A stretch of DNA of 10,194 nt from Planctomycetota bacterium (GTDB taxonomy: Bacteria; Planctomycetota; Phycisphaerae; Phycisphaerales; SM1A02), in NCBI GenBank assembly GCA_027295435.1, contig JAPUKX010000026.1:1-10194 (forward strand), read 5' to 3'. Under the pieces are notes generated by a model, which was not told where the DNA came from, searched no databases, and was given only the letters and a program-made list of their open reading frames with translations. Below are positions 1 through 5,813 of the stretch, piece by piece. The translations under genes were made by a program, and so were the position numbers. Position 1 is the stretch's first letter, and each line of letters begins with the position of its first letter.

Positions 1-473
1 TTGAGGACGCTCTGGAGATGTTGTACTGCTTGGGCCTGCGGCAACGTGTCGGGGCCGAGCTGATCGCCTGCCCCACCTGCGGGCGCATCCAAGTGGATTT
101 GTTCACGCTTGTGCAGGAGGTGCGAAAGAAGCTGGCCGATGAAATTGAGTTGCCGATCAAGGTTGCGGTGATGGGTTGTGTGGTCAACGGACCGGGCGAA
201 GCGGAGGGGGCTGATGTCGCCGTGTTCGCAGGCAACCGCCGCGGGATCATCTACGTTCAGGGCGAGCGGGTCGCCAACGTACCCGAGCACGAGATTCTTG
301 ATCGACTCTTGCAAGAGTGCCGCGTGTTCCAGGAACGGGTGATGCGCGGTGAGGCCAAGCTCGGCGAAAAGAAGGTCCAGATCATTCCGCCGGACCCGAT
401 CGGCGAGCTGGGCAGCGGCTTCGAGAAGATCGCGGCCGGCGCCGTCGAGCAGGTGACGGTTGGAAGGACGTGA
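1..473 (+). CDS. ispG: 4-hydroxy-3-methylbut-2-enyl diphosphate synthase, C-terminal part (5' end outside window)
   Basis: This is the 3' end of ispG (gcpE). The enzyme converts methylerythritol cyclodiphosphate to HMBPP, the penultimate MEP-pathway step, in the cytoplasm. The reading frame is open from the window edge (first full codon at base 3) to a TGA at 471-473. The C-terminal iron-sulfur half is unmistakable: CPTCGR supplies two cysteines, and GCVVNGPGEA supplies the third cysteine and the glutamate. In this family three Cys and one Glu hold the [4Fe-4S] cluster, and all four are present. The tail after the core (from about base 310) runs on for some 50 residues that I do not recognise, which is not unusual in this family. 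The hydrolase gene downstream begins 105 bases later with no visible promoter between, so cotranscription is possible. dxs and ispA of the same pathway lie 4-7 kb downstream. Confidence 0.97.
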   Translation, partial: EDALEMLYCLGLRQRVGAELIACPTCGRIQVDLFTLVQEVRKKLADEIELPIKVAVMGCVVNGPGEAEGADVAVFAGNRRGIIYVQGERVANVPEHEILDRLLQECRVFQERVMRGEAKLGEKKVQIIPPDPIGELGSGFEKIAAGAVEQVTVGRT

Positions 474-563
474 GTGGGCAGATCTCACCACCGCTCGGAG
501 CTCGCTGTGCCGCTGACATCGATCGCGCCGATGCGTTGGCCTTCGGGCCGTCGCAAGATTCTC

Positions 564-581
564 AGGAGTCCCGGAACCATG
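564..581 (+). promoter_or_regulatory. Ribosome binding site and start of the lipoprotein hydrolase
   Basis: AGGAG at 564-568 lies 10 bases before the ATG at 579. It decides the start in favour of the form with an N-terminal lipoprotein signal peptide, against the GTG at 474. Confidence 0.7.
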
Positions 582-1478
582 AGTCGATGGATTGGAATTG
601 CCTTGGCGGCCATGCTGCCGGCAGCAACGCTGGCGGGATGCTCTACCGCCCCTAGAGCACACGGCCGGAATCTCGGGAACACTACAACCTCCGCCCAACG
701 GTCGGCGGATCGCTCGGAAAACCCTTCGTTTCCGCTTTCGATCAGCGATGCAAAGGCAATCCTGCGCGACATGCGCATGCATCCCAAGCCGCTGGAGCGT
801 CCGGTCATCGTGGCGGGAGGGATCTTCGATCCGGGCATCGTCGCGCCGGGAATCGCCAGCAAGCTTCGCCGGGTGACGACCGACGGAGATCGGATAATCA
901 GCGTCTGCTTCACCGGTTTCAGCGCCGACACGTTCGACGAATGTCGTGATCGCCTGATCGAGGCAATCGAACGGCGCTTCCCGAGCGATAATCCGGCCGA
1001 GACGGTCGAGGTTGACGTGGTTGGGTTCTCAATGGGGGGATTGGTGGCCCGTCATGCCGCCCGCCCGCGCGAGGTCGCCGGCAAGCGGCTCAATATTCGC
1101 CGCCTGTTCACGATCAGCACACCGCATCGCGGGGCCCGGCAGGCGGGACTGCCCACTTGGGATCAACGCACAATCGACATGCGGGCGGACTCTGCATTCC
1201 TGGGGGGCCTCGACACCGACCTGCCCCGGGCTGAGTATGAGCTCTATCCCTACGTGCGGCTCGGTGACATGATTGTGGGCCAAGAGAACGCCGCTCCGGT
1301 GGGCCAAACACCGTGGTGGGTGCCCAACGCTCCGTTTGCGTTCGCCCATCTGGGGGCGGGAAACGACCGGCGCATACTCGCTGATATCGCCCGTCGCCTG
1401 CGGGGCGAGGCGCCGTTGGCGACCCACCCGCCCGCAGCGCTTCGGGTCGATGCCGCGCCAGTCAGGCACACGCACTAA
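579..1478 (+). CDS. Lipoprotein alpha/beta hydrolase (lipase / PGAP1-like)
   Basis: Predicted 299-residue membrane-anchored alpha/beta-hydrolase. The start is the ATG at 579, preceded by AGGAG at 564-568, and it opens a clear lipoprotein signal peptide: MSR, a hydrophobic stretch, then lipobox LAGC with Cys21 as the lipidated residue. The frame is open back to a GTG at 474, but that start would bury the signal peptide behind 35 arginine- and proline-rich residues. The nucleophile elbow GFSMGG puts the catalytic serine at Ser151. STPHRG, about 40 residues later, is typical of lipases and PGAP1-like esterases. The His in AFAHLG (His257) is the best candidate for the catalytic histidine; the acid residue is not obvious. 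PVIVAGG near residue 75 fits the first beta strand and oxyanion region. The substrate (acylglycerol, ester or cell-envelope lipid) cannot be read from sequence. The gene follows ispG and may be cotranscribed with it. Confidence 0.82.
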   Translation: MSRWIGIALAAMLPAATLAGCSTAPRAHGRNLGNTTTSAQRSADRSENPSFPLSISDAKAILRDMRMHPKPLERPVIVAGGIFDPGIVAPGIASKLRRVTTDGDRIISVCFTGFSADTFDECRDRLIEAIERRFPSDNPAETVEVDVVGFSMGGLVARHAARPREVAGKRLNIRRLFTISTPHRGARQAGLPTWDQRTIDMRADSAFLGGLDTDLPRAEYELYPYVRLGDMIVGQENAAPVGQTPWWVPNAPFAFAHLGAGNDRRILADIARRLRGEAPLATHPPAALRVDAAPVRHTH

Positions 1479-1543
1479 CTTCATCATTCCTTGCCATCGC
1501 GTGGGTCTGATAGGCATCTCGAGACGTACAGGGGCGCAGACGG

Positions 1544-1551
1544 GCTATGAT
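1544..1551 (+). promoter_or_regulatory. Candidate -10 element GCTATGAT upstream of the pseudopilin gene
   Basis: TATGAT at 1546-1551 is a good -10 hexamer, and its preceding GC matches the element before several other genes in this window. A transcript starting about 7 bases downstream would have a leader of roughly 50 bases before the ATG at 1607. No convincing -35 box is visible at 16-18 bases. The short inverted repeat CAGGC/GCCTG at 1555-1568 lies at the expected transcript start. The rest of the 1479-1606 gap holds nothing else I can name. Confidence 0.45.
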
Positions 1552-1595
1552 GATCAGGCAGCCGCCTGCACACGCTTGGGGCAAGGCTCAGCGCC

Positions 1596-1609
1596 AGGAG
1601 CATCTGATG
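1596..1609 (+). promoter_or_regulatory. Ribosome binding site and start of the pseudopilin gene
   Basis: AGGAG at 1596-1600 is six bases before the ATG at 1607. It fixes the start so that the leader before the Gly-Phe cleavage site is ten residues, a normal prepilin leader length. Confidence 0.75.
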
Positions 1610-2572
1610 AACAAGCGATGTGGTGCGAACCGAGGATTCACGATCGTCGAGATACTGGTGGTGATCAGCATCATCGCCGTGTTACTGGGTCTGCTGCTTC
1701 CTGCCCTCTCGGGTGTAAAGAAACGCAGCCGAAAGATGCAGGAGATCAACGCCATTCGGCAGGTGGGCATGGCCTGGAACCTGTATGCCAATGCCAACAA
1801 TGAGGCAGCGATTCCGGGCTATCTCGAACCGGCGGTGCAGGATTACTGGAAGGTAGGGTATGAGTACCCGAACGGGGCGACGATACCCCCCGCCCCCGGG
1901 TACGGCGCCGGCGTTCCCAACATCGCCGGCCCGTGGACGTGGCGCCTGCTTCCCAACATGGACTACAACCACGAGATGGTGCACGGGTATCGTGATGAAC
2001 CCGACTGGGATCTCCTTCAGATGGCGGGCGAGGGCGAGATCATCGCCGACGAGCCCAGCTTCGGCTACAACGCCTACTACGTCGGCGGGTGGTGGGCGAT
2101 GGTGGACTTCAACGGCAACGAGATCCCCCGCTACCGCTTTTACGACGCAACGATTCCATCACTCGGAGCACCCGGAGGGTCCGCCAGGCGGGTTTCGGTC
2201 GTTGTACGCTCGGTCGCCCAGATCAGGCGGTCGTCTGAGTTGGTGATCTTTTGCTCATCCGCCGAGCGCCCGCCTGGTGAGTACCACAAGGTCGAGGATA
2301 ACGTGCCCGGTTCACACATGGTGGTCCCACCGTTCCTCGCCGACCAGCCGCAGTGGAGTCTCTCACCGCTGAACCCCGGCACGCCCACGATCATTGAGGT
2401 GTTGGCCGGTAGCCTTAGTGACCCAATCTCGGTGCCCATCGGCCGATACACAGGGTTCGCGGCCGTCCTGTACGCGGACGGCCACGCCGACCGGCAGGCG
2501 CCCGGCGCACTGGTCGATCAACGCAAGTGGATCAACATCGCCGACCAGGGTGCCTTTCAGCACCTGGAGTGA
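1607..2572 (+). CDS. Prepilin-like secreted protein (N-terminal methylation motif; planctomycete pseudopilin type)
   Basis: Predicted 321-residue type IV pilin-like or pseudopilin protein. The start is the ATG at 1607, set by AGGAG at 1596-1600; an in-frame ATG at 1547 would add 20 residues overlapping the candidate promoter. The N-terminus is a classic type III signal: basic leader MNKRCGANRG, cleavage between Gly10 and Phe11, Glu at position +5 of the mature chain (Glu15), then a hydrophobic helix to about residue 34. Prepilin peptidase would cut and N-methylate it. The body is rich in Trp, Tyr and Pro, with no recognised enzyme motif. Near the C-terminus, LYADGHAD (288-295) resembles the H-X9-DG signature of planctomycete pilin-like proteins, but the position ten before the Asp is Tyr281 rather than His. 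No secretion-machinery genes lie nearby. The gene is convergent with the TraB-like gene, which itself carries a GspG-like domain. It may be a surface or structural protein; its specific role is unknown. Confidence 0.86.
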   Translation: MNKRCGANRGFTIVEILVVISIIAVLLGLLLPALSGVKKRSRKMQEINAIRQVGMAWNLYANANNEAAIPGYLEPAVQDYWKVGYEYPNGATIPPAPGYGAGVPNIAGPWTWRLLPNMDYNHEMVHGYRDEPDWDLLQMAGEGEIIADEPSFGYNAYYVGGWWAMVDFNGNEIPRYRFYDATIPSLGAPGGSARRVSVVVRSVAQIRRSSELVIFCSSAERPPGEYHKVEDNVPGSHMVVPPFLADQPQWSLSPLNPGTPTIIEVLAGSLSDPISVPIGRYTGFAAVLYADGHADRQAPGALVDQRKWINIADQGAFQHLE

Positions 2573-2578
2573 TCACTC
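2567..2578. repeat. 12-bp perfect palindrome across the pseudopilin stop codon
   Basis: GAGTGATCACTC spans the TGA stop at 2570-2572, in the 43-base gap between two convergent genes. It could act as part of a bidirectional terminator, but the stem is short and no clear T-run follows. It may be chance. Confidence 0.25.
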
Positions 2579-2615
2579 TGGCGAAGGTGCGTCGGAAGCA
2601 GTTCTTGTTCTTCCC

Positions 2616-3968
2616 CTATTGATCGGGGCGCGCCGGTACTTGCGGCACAAGGTGTTTCAGCTGCTGCCTGACCATTCGCCGGATGTTTTGCAACTGGTCG
2701 GCGGGGATCGGTGATTGCGCCAGATCGACCTCAATAGCTGTCAGCCACTGTACACCGCCCGGATGATATCCCAGTTGTTCGGCCAAGCGCTCGGCCATGT
2801 CGGGCATGTGGCCGGCGCCGTACAGGACCGCGATCGAATCTACCTCTGGCTCGCGCTGTAGGATCGCTTTGAGCTGGTCCAGCACGACCTGATTGCGCTG
2901 ATCGACGATGACCTCCTTGAATCCGCGGCCGAATTGGTCCAAGCTGTGCTTGAACACCGCCTCATCACCCAGCAGCTCGATGAGCACAACTTTCAATGCA
3001 TCGGAAATGGCGCCTTCGAAGAACACATCGGCGGCCTGAATCAATCGAAGGAAAAGGACCGCGAGCCTGCCCGGCAATGAGGTTCCGGACAAACTGCCGC
3101 TGATCGGAGCAAAATCAACGCCCGCTTCTCGCATCGCCTGCTCCAACTGATCCATCGCCATGTCGCTGGATCGGAAACTCGCCCGGTCGTAGTCCAAGGC
3201 CTCAAGCTGAAACTCAAGCCCCAATGCCCTAGCGAGCTCAGCTTGAAGGTTGTCGTCCGCTCGGCCAAGCGCCGCAGGGTGTATCGAATCCGCACCGCCA
3301 AGGTGCAGGTCGGCATTGATGCCGTTCCCATCCGGCCGGCCATCGGCTCCCAAGCTGACCAGGTCAAAATCCTGCCCGTCATCTTCGACCCGATATGACA
3401 CCTTCGCACCCCAGGCGTCCTCCTGGGCGGTCATCAGCCATTCCTCCATGCGCGGATCGTGCTCGGCCGCGAAGCGAATCAGCTCGTCGACATCGCGGGG
3501 ATACAGCTGTCGAGCCGCGTGGTGGGCCACAGCGACACCGGCGATGAATTGCATGGCTGCCTTGGTGCTCTGGATGCGCTGCTGGTCGTTGGCGCCGCCT
3601 GCTCCACCGGTGCCCGGCGGCTTGACCGATTCATACAATACGACCTCATGCTGATCCAGCAATTCCTGCACCGCAACGTACAACTGCTTCTCGCCGATAT
3701 GGGCCACGGCAATCAGGGCGATGGTCGGCCCCCCGACTGCTTCGGGATCGCCCGGCGCGAAGGTCCGGGCTGCAACCTGAAGGGCGACGGTTCTGCCCGG
3801 ATCCTCGACGACACGCATGTAGCGATCGCTCCGGCTGGCACTGCCCTGCGCAATGGAATCCGCAGGCTTGATGAATCCCATGCCAGAGGCCAACGTCGCG
3901 GCGCCGAGACATCCCAAAAGACCTCTGGATAATCGAACTCCGTATTCACTCATCCCGGGTGTCGTCAT
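2616..3968 (-). CDS. Secreted TraB/TIKI-like protein with an inserted type II secretion GspG-like domain
   Basis: Predicted 450-residue exported protein with two interleaved modules. Residues 1-42 look like a Sec signal peptide (RLSR, then a hydrophobic run at 17-33). TraB/TIKI-like motifs lie at both ends: VAH with His90, then VVLYE with Glu113; and, after about 240, an ALDYDR segment, QRN with Arg358, and YGAGH with His387. Paired (G)XXH motifs with an acidic residue and an Arg are the hallmark of this putative metal-dependent fold; the first motif here is AVAH, lacking the usual Gly. Between Glu113 and about residue 235 sits a stretch matching the GspG major-pseudopilin core: YPRDVDEL, DAWG (184-187), SLGADG and GINADL, with the two Asp (209, 220) expected of the calcium loop. 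ATG 3968 is chosen because it follows exbB by 13 bases and AGGA (3983-3980) overlaps the exbB stop. The frame runs open to 4163, but that part overlaps exbB. Function unknown; periplasmic location inferred. Confidence 0.8.
   Translation of the reverse strand: MTTPGMSEYGVRLSRGLLGCLGAATLASGMGFIKPADSIAQGSASRSDRYMRVVEDPGRTVALQVAARTFAPGDPEAVGGPTIALIAVAHIGEKQLYVAVQELLDQHEVVLYESVKPPGTGGAGGANDQQRIQSTKAAMQFIAGVAVAHHAARQLYPRDVDELIRFAAEHDPRMEEWLMTAQEDAWGAKVSYRVEDDGQDFDLVSLGADGRPDGNGINADLHLGGADSIHPAALGRADDNLQAELARALGLEFQLEALDYDRASFRSSDMAMDQLEQAMREAGVDFAPISGSLSGTSLPGRLAVLFLRLIQAADVFFEGAISDALKVVLIELLGDEAVFKHSLDQFGRGFKEVIVDQRNQVVLDQLKAILQREPEVDSIAVLYGAGHMPDMAERLAEQLGYHPGGVQWLTAIEVDLAQSPIPADQLQNIRRMVRQQLKHLVPQVPARPDQ
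3303..3587 (-). other. GspG-like (type II secretion major pseudopilin core) domain inside the TraB-like protein
   Basis: This part encodes residues 128-222 of the TraB-like protein. It begins with an amphipathic helix (QQRIQSTKAAMQFIAG) and continues with YPRDVDELIRF, the DAWG turn, a beta pair ending in DFDLVSLGADG, and GNGINADL. The order and spacing match the soluble part of GspG-type pseudopilins, including the Asp-rich loop that binds calcium in that family. The hydrophobic N-methylated pilin helix is absent here, so this is a borrowed soluble fold rather than an assembled pilin. Confidence 0.7.
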
Positions 3969-3981
3969 TGCACGCGTGATC

Positions 3982-4722
3982 CTATCCGGGCCTACTGGAT
4001 GCGGAAGAACGCTGCGAGGCTGCCGGGCGCATCGTCGGTTCCGCCGCAGACGAAACCTGCGCGCCAGCTCCGACTCCGGCGCGGCGCTCGTGCCCAGCGG
4101 GGGCTGCATCTCCTTGTTGGGCGGCGGCGATGATTGATTCCACTCTTCCCAACGCCCGCTCAACCTGGGCTCGAAACATCATGTACGGGAACAACGTGAA
4201 CAGGGCAATGGCCAATCCCATGGCCGTGGTCAGAAGGGCCTCGGCAATACCCACGGACACCGCTCGGGGATCGGTGAGTGTCTGCTGTTCGCCCAGCAGG
4301 TTGAACGATTGGATGATGCCGAGCACCGTCCCAAGGATGCCCAGCAGCGGGGCCGCGGTGATGATCGTGGACAGGGAAACCATAAAGCGATCAAGTTTCG
4401 GCCGCTGCGTTTGAACGGCCTCAATGGCGACGGCCTCAGCCACCCCCTGCTCAAGCAGTCGTCTGGCCACCAGGCCGTACGGTGAGCGATCTGCGGCGAG
4501 CAGCTTCGTCGCCCGCGAGCGGTCGCCGGCGCGGAGTGCCTCGTTCAGTCGCTCAAGCCCTTGCAGACGCCGCGGTCGATGAATCGTCACCCAAAACCAG
4601 GTTCGCTCCAGGATCAGCGTAAGGCTGATGATGCTCAGGACCAGCAACGGGAGCATCACAATCCCGCCGCGCTCGATCAAAATGGCCAAGTCACCACGAA
4701 ATGCGGACATGCGCGCCATCAT
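3982..4722 (-). CDS. exbB: MotA/TolQ/ExbB family proton channel protein
   Basis: Predicted 246-residue inner-membrane protein of the ExbB/TolQ family, which with an ExbD/TolR partner uses the proton gradient to drive envelope processes. Three transmembrane segments are visible: about 21-47, 115-139 and 156-183. Family signatures are APLLGILGTVLGIIQSF in the second and GIAEALLTTAMGLAIALF in the third. The cytoplasmic region between the first two is short. Residues after about 205 form an Ala/Ser/Arg-rich low-complexity tail. ATG 4722 is chosen: CTAGGG sits a few bases upstream, and the alternative GTG at 4755 adds a Pro/Trp-rich stretch and crowds the divergent ispA promoter. The ATGs at 4719 and 4710 cannot be excluded. 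No exbD gene is adjacent; the next gene is the TraB-like one, 13 bases on and probably translationally coupled. The exact subtype (ExbB, TolQ or an orphan form) is uncertain. Confidence 0.92.
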   Translation of the reverse strand: MMARMSAFRGDLAILIERGGIVMLPLLVLSIISLTLILERTWFWVTIHRPRRLQGLERLNEALRAGDRSRATKLLAADRSPYGLVARRLLEQGVAEAVAIEAVQTQRPKLDRFMVSLSTIITAAPLLGILGTVLGIIQSFNLLGEQQTLTDPRAVSVGIAEALLTTAMGLAIALFTLFPYMMFRAQVERALGRVESIIAAAQQGDAAPAGHERRAGVGAGAQVSSAAEPTMRPAASQRSSASSRPG

Positions 4723-4727
4723 ACGCG

Positions 4728-4735
4728 ACCCTAGC
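4728..4735 (-). promoter_or_regulatory. GCTAGGGT element directly before exbB (promoter -10 or Shine-Dalgarno)
   Basis: Read on the - strand, GCTAGGGT ends five bases before the ATG at 4722. TAGGGT fits a loose -10 pattern (TANNNT) for a leaderless transcript, while AGGG could instead be a ribosome binding site. The two readings exclude one another and I cannot choose from sequence alone. Confidence 0.35.
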
Positions 4736-4775
4736 CACGGGCACGGTCGCCCCACCCACGCGAATCGCTTTCGCC

Positions 4776-4783
4776 GCTACAAT
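4776..4783 (+). promoter_or_regulatory. -10 element GCTACAAT before ispA, suggesting a leaderless transcript
   Basis: TACAAT at 4778-4783 lies six bases before the ATG at 4790, so transcription would begin at or next to the start codon. No Shine-Dalgarno sequence is visible before that ATG, which agrees with leaderless translation. No clear -35 box is seen. The 15-base junction TACAATCCGGCCATG recurs with one change before the HD-domain gene. Confidence 0.55.
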
Positions 4784-4789
4784 CCGGCC

Positions 4790-5689
4790 ATGACCCCCAC
4801 GGCGATCGAACCGCACTGCGAGCCAGCGAAACTATCAGTGATTGTCAGTGAGATCGAGACCGATCTTGGCCGCCGAGTTGACGCCTTGGATATCCCGAAG
4901 GTGTTATGTGCGGCGATTCGGTATGCAGTGCTAGGTGGCGGCAAGCGGCTTCGACCGATCCTGACGCTGCTGGCGTGCGAGGCGGTCGGCGGCCGTCGCG
5001 ATGACGCCCGGGCCGCAGCCGCGGCGCTGGAGCTGGTGCATACGTTCAGCCTTGTCCACGATGACCTGCCGGCCATGGATGACGATGAGCTTCGTCGAGG
5101 CCGCCCGACGCTGCATGTCCACTGTGGCGAGGCGCTGGCCATTCTCGCCGGTGATGCGATGCTCTCGATTGCCTTTGAATGGATCTCCGAGGCGAGCATA
5201 CCTGATGCGCAAAGGGGCCAATTGAACCGCGAACTGGCCGCCGCCTGCACCTGCATGATCGCCGGACAGGTGTACGATACGATCGGCGGCGTCCCCTCGG
5301 GGCGCGCCGGCCGGCAGCGGCTGCACCTGATTCATCGCAACAAGACGGCGGCCTTGCTGCGGGTCGCCTGCCGGATCGGGGCCATCTGCGGCAACGCCAC
5401 GCCCCAAATCCAACACGCGCTCAGCGACTTTGGCCAAGCGGTGGGGATGATGTTCCAGATCGTGGATGATCTGCTGGATATCACCCAATCGGCCGAACAC
5501 ACCGGCAAGGCGACGGGTAAGGACGAGCAAGCCGGTAAACTCACCTTCCCCGCGGTCCACGGCACGGAGGAATCGAAACACGAGGTCCGCCGACTCCGGC
5601 TCGAAGCGCATCATGCCCTGGAACCGCTGGGCGAAGCAGCCCAACCATTGCTGGAACTGTGCGACTACATGGCCGTTCGCACCAGGTAA
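4790..5689 (+). CDS. ispA: Polyprenyl (farnesyl) diphosphate synthase
   Basis: Cytoplasmic short-chain trans-prenyltransferase, 299 residues, the usual length. It condenses isopentenyl diphosphate with dimethylallyl and geranyl diphosphate, probably to farnesyl diphosphate. All landmarks are present: GGGKRLRP (49-56), first Asp-rich motif DDLPAMD (91-97) with the two-residue insertion of bacterial enzymes, RRGRPT just after, and second Asp-rich motif DDLLD (226-230) followed by TGKATGKDEQAGKLTFP. The residue five before the first Asp motif is Phe86. An aromatic residue there is typical of C15 farnesyl synthases, where plant-type C20 enzymes have a small or aliphatic one, so FPP is the likelier product. 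The frame is open back to 4628, but ATG 4790 gives the family N-terminus and follows a -10 element. dxs follows 124 bases later; ispA-dxs is a well-known pairing in bacteria. Confidence 0.95.
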   Translation: MTPTAIEPHCEPAKLSVIVSEIETDLGRRVDALDIPKVLCAAIRYAVLGGGKRLRPILTLLACEAVGGRRDDARAAAAALELVHTFSLVHDDLPAMDDDELRRGRPTLHVHCGEALAILAGDAMLSIAFEWISEASIPDAQRGQLNRELAAACTCMIAGQVYDTIGGVPSGRAGRQRLHLIHRNKTAALLRVACRIGAICGNATPQIQHALSDFGQAVGMMFQIVDDLLDITQSAEHTGKATGKDEQAGKLTFPAVHGTEESKHEVRRLRLEAHHALEPLGEAAQPLLELCDYMAVRTR

Positions 5690-5690
5690 C

Positions 5691-5698
5691 GCTACCGT
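5691..5698 (+). promoter_or_regulatory. Weak -10-like GCTACCGT between ispA and dxs
   Basis: GCTACCGT starts two bases after the ispA stop and fits the GCTANNNT pattern seen before other genes. It would give dxs a leader over 100 bases long. The 5690-5813 gap shows no terminator hairpin, so readthrough from ispA is at least as likely. TTGTCA at 5700-5705 is a possible -35, but no good -10 follows. Confidence 0.2.
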
Positions 5699-5813
5699 AT
5701 TGTCATCGACCGCACTCCACTGACGATGTCACAGCTCAGCCCAACTCGAAAGCCGGACCAACGACGCTGCTTCCCGATACGCCAACTCACTCTGTTCCTC
5801 GGAGCCGCCTGAC

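Noticed and set aside
474..578. GTG start at 474 for the lipoprotein gene, immediately after the ispG stop
   Set aside because: It would put 35 basic, proline-containing residues before a clear lipoprotein signal peptide. ATG 579 has its own AGGAG at good spacing.
1555..1568. CAGGC/GCCTG hairpin in the pseudopilin leader as a riboswitch or attenuator
   Set aside because: It has only five base pairs and no conserved aptamer features or alternative fold that I could see.
3459..3932. 157-codon open frame on the + strand opposite the TraB-like gene
   Set aside because: The - strand frame has matching domain motifs and operon spacing with exbB; the + frame has none.
3900..3968. Lipobox-like LLGC in the TraB-like signal region
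   Set aside because: The cysteine (residue 20) sits near the start of the hydrophobic core with too few hydrophobic residues before it; a normal Sec signal fits better.
4723..4755. GTG start at 4755 for exbB
   Set aside because: The added residues are not family-like and would run into the divergent ispA promoter; ATG 4722 has a GCTAGGGT element directly upstream.
4931..5644. 237-codon open frame on the - strand opposite ispA
   Set aside because: It lies wholly within a gene with complete catalytic motifs; the antisense translation is low-complexity and resembles no family. High GC makes such shadows common.
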